Notes under the pieces: model-generated
Databases searched by the model: none
Seen by the model: only the letters and a program-made list of their open reading frames with translations
Told to the model about the DNA's origin: nothing
Part shown: in pieces, positions 1-7,631 of the stretch
Position numbering within the stretch: the first letter of the stretch is position 1
Layout: the number at the start of each line of letters is the position of its first letter
From: an uncultured Flammeovirgaceae bacterium
GTDB lineage: Bacteria; Bacteroidota; Bacteroidia; Cytophagales; Cyclobacteriaceae
Reading direction: 5' to 3'
NCBI GenBank assembly: GCA_937884755.1
Contig: CAKZYJ010000174.1
Span: 1-43,331 of the forward strand
DNA length: 43,331 bases
Made by a program: the position numbers and the translations under genes

Positions 1-574
1 GCTGAATTGAGAGACACTCTACAGCGTCAGCGATCTCACGTAGTTCGGCCATTCTTTCCTGGCTAATATTCTGATATTGTTCTGAAGGGGTACCATTATA
101 AATTACTTGTAAATGATTAGACGGATACCCTTTACTAATAAATACGTTTTTCAGTTCCTCACTAACGACGATGATCTTATCTGTACCCCAAACGTAGAAA
201 TTGCTATGGATTTTGCCCCCTGCACTTAATGGATACTGCCTTCGAGTATGCACAATCTTAACCGGCAATTTGTATAACCACTTTGAAAAGATGGTGAGGT
301 AGCGATCTTTGCTAGATTGAGCATTCACGATTTCAATCCCTTCCTGCTTGATCAGATCTCCTAGCATCCGTATGGTTTGCCTATCTATTTTGGATCGAAA
401 AGGCATAGGAATAAGCTTCACATCAGTGTCTTCCAGAAGTTGAAAGAGCAAAGAATCTTGCATACCGGCTAAATATACCTGATGTCCTCGCTGAGCTAAC
501 CCCTTCGCGAGATAAGAGATTGAATACGTTGCACCTGCTACTCCGCCCTGAAATGTAGTGATTAGAATGCGCAT
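1..574 (-). CDS. Glycosyltransferase family 4, N-terminal part (runs off left edge)
   Basis: This is a partial gene: 191 codons are visible, starting from the ATG at 574-572, and the C-terminal donor-binding half lies outside the window. The N-terminus MRILITTFQGGVAGATYS is the first beta-alpha unit of a GT-B fold. It shares IVNAQSSKDRY, KLPVK, HTRRQ and VIYNGTP with the divergent gene at 742-1839, so the two are paralogues. The family transfers sugars from nucleotide-sugar donors, here most likely onto lipopolysaccharide or another envelope glycan at the inner face of the cytoplasmic membrane. The substrate cannot be told. The start codon is secure because the first residues align with those of the paralogue. 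Confidence 0.85.
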   Translation of the reverse strand, partial: MRILITTFQGGVAGATYSISYLAKGLAQRGHQVYLAGMQDSLLFQLLEDTDVKLIPMPFRSKIDRQTIRMLGDLIKQEGIEIVNAQSSKDRYLTIFSKWLYKLPVKIVHTRRQYPLSAGGKIHSNFYVWGTDKIIVVSEELKNVFISKGYPSNHLQVIYNGTPSEQYQNISQERMAELREIADAVECLSIQ

Positions 575-634
575 TAAAACTGAATCATCAACTTGTCTAC
601 GAAAACCTCAGGCGAAATTAAGAAAAACCCACTA

Positions 635-668
635 TTGTTTTTTCAGCGAGCGATAAACCATACTTTTG
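635..668 (+). promoter_or_regulatory. Candidate Bacteroidota promoter for the GT4 gene at 742
   Basis: TTG at 635-637 is followed after 23 bases by TACTTTTG at 661-668, an exact match to the Bacteroidota -7 consensus TAnnTTTG. Transcription would begin near 675, giving a leader of about 65 bases. The call rests on motif match and position only. Confidence 0.45.
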
Positions 669-741
669 CCGTGGTGGTATACTACCCAAACTTAGCAAAC
701 CAGCAAGTCTTGTTACTTACAGCAACAATGCATGTGCTAGC

Positions 742-1839
742 ATGAATATCCTAATAACCTCTCAAAAAGCCGAGATAGCTGGTTCAACTTACTCTGTGGT
801 TTACTTAGCCAAAGGGCTAGCTCATCGAGGGCACAATGTATGGGTTGCCACCCCCACTGATACACTTTTGTGGAGGCTACTATCGGATAGCCCTGTACAA
901 CTGGTTGAAGTATCTTTTGCTTTTAAGTTTCATCTACCCAGCGTACTGAAAGTAAAAAAGTTAGTTCAACTTCATCAGATCAATATTGTGAATGCTCAGT
1001 CCAGCAAGGATCGATATAGCACAATTTTAGCTAGGTGGTGGTATAAACTTCCAATCAAGCTTATACATACTCGGAGACAATTAGTAAAAAGCTTAGGTCT
1101 GTTCGGTCAATCCACTTTCTATGAACAGGGTACCGATGCTATTGTCGCCGTAAGCAAAGGAGTCAAGCAATCGGCAAAAAATATTGGTATTTCCGAAGAG
1201 CATATAAGAGTTATTTATAATGGTACTCCGGCAGAGAAATATCAACACATTGATCCGAATAAGGTGAATTTACTGAGACAACGATATCAAATAAAGGATA
1301 GTGATATTGTAATTGGCTGCGTAGCTCGGCATAAAGAACAGATTCAGTTACTCCGGGCTCTGACTGAAATTCAGCATCCGGTGCATGTTTTATTTGTCGG
1401 TATCGAGGAACGCCCAAAATTTAGGGCAGTTCAAAATCACTGGCCGGTACCTCACCGGGTACACTTCGCAGGCTCAATGGATAATCGGGAAGTTTTGCAT
1501 CACTATCCGCTATTTACAATGAATGTACTGCCTTCTACTATTGAAGGGCTTTCACAAGCGCTGCTGGAAGCTATGGCATTAGGAGTACCCGTAATTGCTA
1601 CAGAAATAGGGGGTAACTCAGAGCTTATTCAGGATGGTGTAAATGGCTTACTGTTCCAGAATGGAGACGTCAATACGCTAGCCAGCCATATCCAACGACT
1701 GATAGACGATGAAGATTTGCGGGAGAACTTCAGCCGAACCGGAAAGAAAACGGCTTTAGAAGATTTCTCGATTGACAAAATGCTAGATCACTACGAGGCA
1801 TTTTTCACGGAATTGCTGGAGACTAAACAGCATCATTAA
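742..1839 (+). CDS. Glycosyltransferase family 4 (RfaB/WaaG-like)
   Basis: A full-length 365-residue GT-B glycosyltransferase. The N-terminal acceptor domain begins MNILITSQKAEIAGSTYS. The C-terminal donor domain has the GT4 signature around TIEGLSQALLEAMALGVP, with the two glutamates of the E-x7-E motif, and the linker VIYNGTP. The loop after VAR that usually reads xxxxKG is shortened to HKEQIQ, so the donor-phosphate contact may differ. It is paralogous to the gene running off the left edge. Its end overlaps the convergent GT9 gene by 17 bases. The neighbours (GT9, GT2 and FkbM genes) point to synthesis of LPS core or a related surface glycan. The sugar and acceptor are unknown. Confidence 0.9.
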   Translation: MNILITSQKAEIAGSTYSVVYLAKGLAHRGHNVWVATPTDTLLWRLLSDSPVQLVEVSFAFKFHLPSVLKVKKLVQLHQINIVNAQSSKDRYSTILARWWYKLPIKLIHTRRQLVKSLGLFGQSTFYEQGTDAIVAVSKGVKQSAKNIGISEEHIRVIYNGTPAEKYQHIDPNKVNLLRQRYQIKDSDIVIGCVARHKEQIQLLRALTEIQHPVHVLFVGIEERPKFRAVQNHWPVPHRVHFAGSMDNREVLHHYPLFTMNVLPSTIEGLSQALLEAMALGVPVIATEIGGNSELIQDGVNGLLFQNGDVNTLASHIQRLIDDEDLRENFSRTGKKTALEDFSIDKMLDHYEAFFTELLETKQHH

Positions 1840-2866
1840 GCGCAATTGCTTTCTTAAACGCTTCTACTAATTTTGCTAGGTCAATATCGTTCGCGCAGCG
1901 AAAGTGCTTCTCCGGACAAGCCTTATAGCCATGTATACCGCAGGGACGGCAACTAAGTGATTTGGAAATTTCAACTATCTCCGAAAAATCAGATAAGGGA
2001 GTGAAGCCAAAGCTGGGCACTGTCGAGCAGAAAATCGCACAAACCGGAGCATTCATGGCTGAAGCTAAATGCAGAGGGGCAGAGTCATTCACGTAGTTGA
2101 GTACCGCCCGTTTCATCAGCACTGCCGACTGTAGTAAAGATAGTTTACCGGCTAAGTTTATCACGTTTTCCCGCTTACTAGCTACTCGTACTTCATCACA
2201 CGCAACCATATCATTAGACCCGCCCAAGAGGTAGACCTTTCCCTCAAATTTTAATATATCTAGGAGCTGCACCCAACGACTAGTCGGAAATTGTTTGGTG
2301 TACCAAACCGAAGTTGGAGCCAGGCACAGATAAGGTTCATTCTGATAAGTCGTTACTGCTTCTTCATCATTCTGGGAGGGATATAACCGGGGACGACGCT
2401 CAAGGTCCGTAGTATTGAGGTTGGGTACCAGTGCTTCCAGTAATGCCAGATTACGATCTACTTCGTGTTTTCCAGCTTTCATTTCGTGCGGCACTCTCAA
2501 ATCGTACCACCGGGCTAATGAGTTACTGTTAAATCCAACTTTGTAGCTGGCCCGGGAAAGTATAGTTAAAATACCAGAAGAAGTGTAACGGTGGCAGTTG
2601 AATACCACATCATACGAGTTAATGCGAACTGTGCGTAAGAGACGCATCAGGTTACGATTCTTCTGTTCTTTCTTATCCCACAGTAATAACTCATTAATTT
2701 TCGGATGATTGGTCAATAAAGATGCATTTCCCTGATTGACCAGAACATCAATTTGAGCCTTAGGAAAAGCAGCACTAGCAGCTTCAATGAGCGGAGTCAT
2801 CAGGATAACATCACCGATGTAGGCAGTCTGAATGATTAATATTCTTCTGAAGCTCTGCTGGTTCAT
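1823..2866 (-). CDS. Glycosyltransferase family 9 (LPS heptosyltransferase-like)
   Basis: A protein of 347 residues in the ADP-heptose:LPS heptosyltransferase family (WaaF/WaaC type, GT-B fold). It shows ILIIQTAYIGDVILMTPL near the N-terminus, the acceptor-side GD expected of GT9, PTSVWYTKQFP in the middle and NDSAPLHLASAMNAPV in the donor domain. The C-terminal cysteine-rich stretch CRPCGIHGYKACPEKHFRC resembles that of bacteroidal heptosyltransferase II proteins. The ATG at 2866 is preferred over the TTG four codons upstream, because that TTG sits inside a -7-like box (CAAAAGTT on the plus strand). It converges on the GT4 gene and diverges from the GT2 gene. The role in LPS inner-core assembly is inferred from family. 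Confidence 0.88.
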   Translation of the reverse strand: MNQQSFRRILIIQTAYIGDVILMTPLIEAASAAFPKAQIDVLVNQGNASLLTNHPKINELLLWDKKEQKNRNLMRLLRTVRINSYDVVFNCHRYTSSGILTILSRASYKVGFNSNSLARWYDLRVPHEMKAGKHEVDRNLALLEALVPNLNTTDLERRPRLYPSQNDEEAVTTYQNEPYLCLAPTSVWYTKQFPTSRWVQLLDILKFEGKVYLLGGSNDMVACDEVRVASKRENVINLAGKLSLLQSAVLMKRAVLNYVNDSAPLHLASAMNAPVCAIFCSTVPSFGFTPLSDFSEIVEISKSLSCRPCGIHGYKACPEKHFRCANDIDLAKLVEAFKKAIALNDAV

Positions 2867-2916
2867 GAAAAATGGCAAAAGTTGTGTCGGTTACCCTGCA
2901 TTCGTAACTTGTCGCT

Positions 2917-2926
2917 CCAAATTTGG
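2917..2926. promoter_or_regulatory. Palindrome CCAAATTTGG between divergent GT9 and GT2 genes
   Basis: A perfect 10-base palindrome lies in the 69-base gap between the divergent GT9 (2866) and GT2 (2936) starts. Its core CAAATTTG is one base from the TAnnTTTG -7 box on both strands, so it could be a promoter element or an operator. It ends 9 bases before the GT2 start codon. Confidence 0.25.
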
Positions 2927-2935
2927 GTCGATTTT

Positions 2936-3706
2936 ATGACATCTATACAATTATCTGTAACGATAATCACATATAATGAAGAAAAAAATATTGAGCGCTG
3001 TATTAATTCGGTAAAAGAGATTGCCGACGAGATAGTGGTAGTTGATTCTTTTTCAACCGATCAAACTAAAGCTATCTGCGAAAGATTGCGAGTCAAGTTT
3101 CTAACGCACCCTTTCAAAGGGCATATACAACAAAAAAATTATGCTCTCGATCAGGCCCGTTACAATTACATACTTGCCCTAGACGCAGATGAAGTTCTTT
3201 CTACCGAACTGAAGGAATCTATACTAGCCACAAAAAAAAACTGGGTGTTTGATGCTTACCGGTTCAATCGGCTCACAAGTTACTGTGGACAGTGGATCCG
3301 ACACTGTGGTTGGTACCCTGATACTAAACTCCGACTTTGGGACAAACGAAAGGGGCACTGGGGCGGAGAAAACCCTCACGACTCGGTTAAGATGCAACCC
3401 GGAGCTACCGATAATCACTTAGAAGGTGATTTATTGCATTATTCTTTCCACTCAGTTTGGGATCATGCCGTAACCGCTAACAAATTTTCTGAAATTGCTT
3501 CGGATGAGGCTATCCGGAAAAATCGCAAAACGAATATTCTAATCCACGTAATCATTAACCCAGTATTTACCTTTGTAAAAAAATATTTTTTTCAAGCCGG
3601 CTTTTTAGATGGTTACTATGGTTTTGTAGTTTGCGTATTGTCGGCCTATTCTAACTTTTTAAAATACAGCAAAATTATTGATAAACGCCGTCGTATGGCG
3701 TCCTAA
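2936..3706 (+). CDS. Glycosyltransferase family 2 (WaaE/KdtX-like LPS core glycosyltransferase)
   Basis: A 256-residue GT-A enzyme. SVTIITYNEEKNIERC opens the nucleotide-binding domain, ALDADEVLS holds the metal-binding D-x-D-type motif, and GWYPDTKLRLW plus GGENPHDSV are typical of the WaaE/KdtX group that adds a hexose to the LPS inner core. The start at 2936 is chosen because family homology begins immediately after it; the open frame extends 18 codons further upstream from an unrelated-looking sequence. A hydrophobic C-terminal segment (about residues 200-235) may attach the protein to the membrane. It is the first gene of a plus-strand run with the GT4 and GT9 genes that follow. Confidence 0.87.
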   Translation: MTSIQLSVTIITYNEEKNIERCINSVKEIADEIVVVDSFSTDQTKAICERLRVKFLTHPFKGHIQQKNYALDQARYNYILALDADEVLSTELKESILATKKNWVFDAYRFNRLTSYCGQWIRHCGWYPDTKLRLWDKRKGHWGGENPHDSVKMQPGATDNHLEGDLLHYSFHSVWDHAVTANKFSEIASDEAIRKNRKTNILIHVIINPVFTFVKKYFFQAGFLDGYYGFVVCVLSAYSNFLKYSKIIDKRRRMAS

Positions 3707-3744
3707 CCAACATTCTCTATGTTCAGCCTAATCTTAGCGTTTAG

Positions 3745-4869
3745 ATGAAAATTCTTGAACTCTGTCTGGCTTCTAGTTTAGGTGGATTAGAACTCTACTT
3801 TCACCGCTGTTGCCGCTATTTTAGCCAGTCGGAATATACGTTACTATCGGCGGTTGCTCCCGGAACCAGGCTGGCTAAACTTGCTCAGCAAGACCGAATT
3901 GAGCACGTTGAACTTCCGGCAGTAGGCTGGAGTACGTTGCTTCCACGAGCCAAAGAGTTAGCATTGCTACTTGTAAAGCATCAGATTGATGTGCTTCATG
4001 TCCACCATAAACACGATTTACCGTTAGTGGCCTTGGCTAAACGGCTCAGCTCCCAACCAGTGTTGGTAGTGCACACCCGGCAGATGCAACTTTACCATTC
4101 TAAAAAAGATCTTTACCACCGATGGGTCTACGGAGCCATTGATATATTCATTGCCATTACCGACCAGGTACAGCAACAAATCAGAAGTAACGTAGCTACT
4201 TCCCCAGAGCAGGTAGTTAGACTGTACTACGGAGTTGACCCTCCTAAGTTAGTTGAATCTCTTCCTGAGCTACCACCCCTACCCTCGGCTGATGGCCAAA
4301 TCGGTATCTTTAGCCGAATAGAACGATTGAAAGGGCAGCATCTGGTATTGGAAGCACTAAAACTTTTGAATCAGCAAGAAACAAAAGTAAACGCCTACTT
4401 CTACGGTGACGTAATGGACGAAGCCTACGTCCAGGGGTTAAAAGAATACGTTAAGAGTAACGACTTATCCGATCAGGTTTGCTTCGCTGGTTTTCATCCC
4501 CAACCTACTCAGTTAATGCCTCAGATGAACATTGTGGTGATGCCTAGTTTGGATGAGACATTCGGTCTGACGTTGGTGGAGGCTATGCGATGTGGAGTAG
4601 CGGTTATTGGTACCAATAATGGCGGAATACCCGAAATTATCGACGATGAGCAAACCGGCCTCCTGTTTGAGAGAGAAAATAGTAAACAGCTTGCTACCCA
4701 GATTTCCCGTTTAATAAAATCGCCCGAACTCCGAAACCAACTTGCGCTAGCGGGTAAATCTAAAGCCGACCAGGAATTTGATGCTGCCCAACACTTTTCT
4801 AACTTATCTCAGTTATTTCAATCGCACCTAACCTACCAGAATGAGGATATTACTGAGCCGCACCGATAG
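3745..4869 (+). CDS. Glycosyltransferase family 4
   Basis: A 374-residue GT-B glycosyltransferase. The N-terminus MKILELCLASSLGGLELY is the acceptor domain, and VHTRQMQ resembles the HTRRQ of the other two GT4 proteins here. The donor domain shows SRIERLKGQHLVLEAL (the arginine/lysine phosphate-binding loop) and DETFGLTLVEAMRCGVAVIG with the E-x7-E motif. It lies 38 bases downstream of the GT2 gene, and its last 29 bases overlap the start of the GT9 gene, so these genes are almost certainly cotranscribed and translationally linked. A role in LPS core synthesis is inferred; the sugar is unknown. Confidence 0.9.
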   Translation: MKILELCLASSLGGLELYFHRCCRYFSQSEYTLLSAVAPGTRLAKLAQQDRIEHVELPAVGWSTLLPRAKELALLLVKHQIDVLHVHHKHDLPLVALAKRLSSQPVLVVHTRQMQLYHSKKDLYHRWVYGAIDIFIAITDQVQQQIRSNVATSPEQVVRLYYGVDPPKLVESLPELPPLPSADGQIGIFSRIERLKGQHLVLEALKLLNQQETKVNAYFYGDVMDEAYVQGLKEYVKSNDLSDQVCFAGFHPQPTQLMPQMNIVVMPSLDETFGLTLVEAMRCGVAVIGTNNGGIPEIIDDEQTGLLFERENSKQLATQISRLIKSPELRNQLALAGKSKADQEFDAAQHFSNLSQLFQSHLTYQNEDITEPHR

Positions 4870-5809
4870 TATCGGCGACGTTATTCTTACGCTGCCCATG
4901 GCAGGTGTGCTACGCGAGTCGTTACCCGATGTTCAGGTTGATTTTCTGGGTCGTGCTTATACTAAACCCGTGGTAGAAAAATGCGCTTTTATTAGCAACT
5001 TTTACGATTGGGATCAGATACAAAACCAATCTATCCCCGCTGATTGTATCATACATGTTTTTCCTAAATCCGCCATCAGTCGATGGGCCAAAAAGCAACG
5101 TATTCCGCAACGGATTGGCACCAGCCACCGGGTGTTTCACTGGCTCAGCTGTAATCGCTTAATCAATCTTGGCCGGAAAAATAGTGATTTACACGAGGCG
5201 CAGTTGAACTTGAAATTGCTCGCACCATTGGTTAAGAACAACAACTTATCATTGGATCAAATTTCCTCCTACTATGGTTGGAAACCAGCTCAAAAACCCC
5301 AAAGTGAATTTTCTCATTTTTTCGCCCACGATAAATTTAACCTACTGTTGCACCCCAAATCACAAGGAAGTGCTAAGGAGTGGCCTTTAGCGAATTACTA
5401 TCATTTAGCACAGCAGCTTTCACCCTCCAATACGCGAGTGATTGTAACCGGAACCGAAGCCGAAGAAAATTTACTTAAAACCGAGTGTGCAGAATTATTT
5501 GAACTTCCTAATGTAGTGGATGCTACTGGAGCATTTACTTTATCGGAATATATTGACTTTATTTGGCACGCCGACGGATTGGTAGCCTGTAGCACCGGGC
5601 CTTTGCATATTGCCGCCGCCAGTGGTATCAATTGTCTAGGGCTTTATGCCAATACTCGACCAATTCATGCTGGTCGGTGGGGACCGGTAGGTAAAAAAGC
5701 AACTTTTATTGAAAGCGATGCCCCGCAAAATAGCGCAACCCTAGCCGGAATTTTGGTAGATGAGGTTTTGGCCATCGTTCAAGAATGGATAGGCAAGGAT
5801 AAAAGATAG
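4841..5809 (+). CDS. Glycosyltransferase family 9 (heptosyltransferase-like)
   Basis: A 322-residue GT9 protein. MRILLSRTDSIGDVILTLPM is the family N-terminus with its conserved GD, LLLHPKSQGSAKEWP is the central donor-binding loop, and CSTGPLHIAAASGINCLGLY is the C-terminal family motif. It differs clearly from the GT9 protein at 1823-2866 and lacks that protein's cysteine cluster. Its start codon lies inside the end of the preceding GT4 gene (29-base overlap). A WaaC/WaaF/WaaQ-like heptosyl or related transferase of the LPS core is the likely identity. Confidence 0.88.
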   Translation: MRILLSRTDSIGDVILTLPMAGVLRESLPDVQVDFLGRAYTKPVVEKCAFISNFYDWDQIQNQSIPADCIIHVFPKSAISRWAKKQRIPQRIGTSHRVFHWLSCNRLINLGRKNSDLHEAQLNLKLLAPLVKNNNLSLDQISSYYGWKPAQKPQSEFSHFFAHDKFNLLLHPKSQGSAKEWPLANYYHLAQQLSPSNTRVIVTGTEAEENLLKTECAELFELPNVVDATGAFTLSEYIDFIWHADGLVACSTGPLHIAAASGINCLGLYANTRPIHAGRWGPVGKKATFIESDAPQNSATLAGILVDEVLAIVQEWIGKDKR

Positions 5810-5820
5810 AACTAACTCAA

Positions 5821-5837
5821 TTGCATTGTCAATGCAA
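5821..5837. repeat. Perfect 17-base palindrome downstream of the GT cluster
   Basis: TTGCATTG-T-CAATGCAA is a perfect inverted repeat beginning 12 bases after the GT9 stop codon. As RNA it could form a 7-bp stem with a GTC loop, followed 6 bases later by five T residues, so it may end the GT transcript. It could equally be an operator for the methyltransferase gene at 5905. Confidence 0.4.
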
Positions 5838-5867
5838 ACCGACTTTTTGCTCTCATGTAGTTGCTTA

Positions 5868-5887
5868 TTGCTTTTTTCATACCTTCG
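5868..5887 (+). promoter_or_regulatory. Weak candidate promoter before the FkbM gene
   Basis: TACCTTCG at 5880-5887 differs from TAnnTTTG at one base. TTG occurs at 5861-5863 and again at 5868-5870. It would start transcription shortly before the ATG at 5905. The match is imperfect. Confidence 0.25.
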
Positions 5888-5904
5888 CTTTTTAATCTAG
5901 TTTT

Positions 5905-6693
5905 ATGAGCGCAAAGGACAAATCAAGGCGTTATCGCAACCTCATCCAACATTTTCGAAACTGGCCTCAATATCTTTGGTTTAAAGCCTCCAATCTGGGA
6001 GATGTATTTAGTTTTAAGTTGAGAGAGTCTTTTTCAGTAGAAGTAGAACGTGAAATGCTTTCAGCTTTCAAAGAGTGCTTTTTTGATCAGATTTACCTCA
6101 AACACATACCGAATAGATTTTTACAGTTTAAATCACCAACGATTATCGATATTGGAGCAAATGTGGGATTCTTTTCTTTATTTATGTTTTACCTCTACCC
6201 CAAGGCAAAGCTCTTATCGTTTGAACCAATGCCATTCAACTTTCAAGTTTTAGAGAAATACCAAACCAAATACGCTGATTTTGATTGGCATATTGAACAA
6301 AAGGCAATAAGTAGCGAGGATCAGAAAATCACCCTTCATGTTAGTAAAATCGATAGTTATACCACTATGGCCACCATCTTTGAGAGCTCGAACACCACTA
6401 AAAATCTCGAAGTAGAAGCAGTTTCTCTACAGCAAGTAATCCGTGGTCATGCTATTGAAGGTATTGATATACTTAAATTAGACTGCGAAGGCTCTGAATA
6501 CTCGATTCTCTACTCACTTCCTCCCGATACTATAAAAAAAATAAAGGTCTTAATTGTCGAAACCCATGAGGGGAATAAACCAGAAGAAACAAATAAAGAA
6601 TTAGTAAAATTTTTACAGAATAGCGGATTTCGTTTATATAGTCAACCCGATGGCTATACTGGTTACATATGGGGATGGAAAGATATAAGGTAA
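5905..6693 (+). CDS. FkbM family methyltransferase
   Basis: A 262-residue SAM-dependent methyltransferase. IDIGANVGFFSLFM (about residues 76-90) is the glycine-rich AdoMet-binding motif, LSFEPMPFNFQVLEKY the second motif with its acidic ribose-contacting residue, and GIDILKLDCEGSEYSIL the FkbM family signature. FkbM-type enzymes O-methylate sugars or small metabolites. Its place after a run of LPS-type glycosyltransferases suggests methylation of a surface glycan, which is inference. It is separated from the GT9 gene by 95 bases containing a palindrome, so it may have its own promoter. Confidence 0.88.
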   Translation: MSAKDKSRRYRNLIQHFRNWPQYLWFKASNLGDVFSFKLRESFSVEVEREMLSAFKECFFDQIYLKHIPNRFLQFKSPTIIDIGANVGFFSLFMFYLYPKAKLLSFEPMPFNFQVLEKYQTKYADFDWHIEQKAISSEDQKITLHVSKIDSYTTMATIFESSNTTKNLEVEAVSLQQVIRGHAIEGIDILKLDCEGSEYSILYSLPPDTIKKIKVLIVETHEGNKPEETNKELVKFLQNSGFRLYSQPDGYTGYIWGWKDIR

Positions 6694-6793
6694 ATTGATT
6701 TATCTATGAACCTCTTTCCAATGGATCTACCGAATGTATTATGAACTCATCAAGATTGTTGTATAATTTCCTACCTAAACTACTGAATTTACT

Positions 6794-7492
6794 GTGAGGA
6801 AGATCTACCGAAAATGTAAGGAAAAAGGCATTAATCCTGTGCACGTGGCTGAGGTAGGTGTTTATATTCCGGAAGAATCAAATGTACTCGACTTCATCCG
6901 GAATGGAATAAAAACCACACTGGTAGAGGCTCATCCTACCTATGTACAAATGAGCCAAAACTTTTTCAAAAATGATAATAATGTCTCTATTCATCCAGTG
7001 GCAGTTTATGATGAAGAAGGTGAAATTACCTTGATGCATCGCGATGCCTCAACCTTTCTAGAAACAATTGATCATTCTCCATCGATTGTAAATGATTATT
7101 ATCAGCCAGAAGAGGGAGACCGAATAACTGTAAAATGCACGAAGTTTAGCACAATAGACGATGGCACTATTGATCTTTTGAGCGTGGATATTGAGGGAGC
7201 CGAGTGGTACGCCATTAAGCATTTAGTCAGCCGTCCAATGGTTATATCAATAGAAACTCACGGTAAACGCTACAAAAATCCTTTTATTAATGAGATAAGA
7301 GCTTGGATGAATACTAATAATTATACGGCTTGGTACCGAGATAAATCAGATACCGTGTATGTCCATGCTCCCCGAGTCAAAATTACAAGTGCCGACCATG
7401 TTGCATTAGTACTTCAGAATGTCAGACTCAAAGCACGAACTGTACGGAGTTATATCAGTGAACTTTTGAAGTCTCTATTCAACTCGAGGTGA
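6794..7492 (+). CDS. Divergent FkbM family methyltransferase-like protein (GTG start or frameshifted N-terminus)
   Basis: A 232-residue protein with the FkbM signature LLSVDIEGAEWYAI, TTLVEAHP at the acidic motif II position and SIETHG near the end. The motif I region reads VAEVGVYIPEES, which lacks the usual G-x-G-x-G, so AdoMet binding may be altered. No ATG is available near the N-terminus and GTG at 6794 is the first possible start after an in-frame stop at 6776. Just upstream, 6741-6797 encodes MNSSRLLYNFLPKLLNLL in another frame and ends in a TGA overlapping the GTG (GTGA). This looks like the natural N-terminus of such a protein, so a single-base frameshift is possible. It follows the first FkbM gene by 100 bases. 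Confidence 0.75.
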   Translation: MRKIYRKCKEKGINPVHVAEVGVYIPEESNVLDFIRNGIKTTLVEAHPTYVQMSQNFFKNDNNVSIHPVAVYDEEGEITLMHRDASTFLETIDHSPSIVNDYYQPEEGDRITVKCTKFSTIDDGTIDLLSVDIEGAEWYAIKHLVSRPMVISIETHGKRYKNPFINEIRAWMNTNNYTAWYRDKSDTVYVHAPRVKITSADHVALVLQNVRLKARTVRSYISELLKSLFNSR

Positions 7493-7593
7493 TTGACGGG
7501 GAAAGCTGCTTCCTTAAAACTTAAATTTCCTTTCTTTCCCTACAAGCGTTAGAAAGAGGATTACATACTCTGTCCTAATCCCGCACCGATCAG

Positions 7594-7601
7594 TATTTTT
7601 G
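7594..7601 (+). promoter_or_regulatory. Candidate -7 box for the PorE-like gene
   Basis: TATTTTTG matches TAnnTTTG exactly and lies 30 bases before the ATG at 7632. It contains the TTG that could be mistaken for an earlier start codon at 7599, which supports the ATG as the real start. Confidence 0.45.
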
Positions 7602-7631
7602 GTGGTTAATAATTCGTTTACGCCAGAAGCT

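Noticed and set aside
1-7492. Recent horizontal transfer or mobile element in the glycan cluster
   Set aside because: No transposase, integrase, tRNA or flanking direct repeats were seen, and base composition by eye is only slightly more AT-rich around the FkbM genes.
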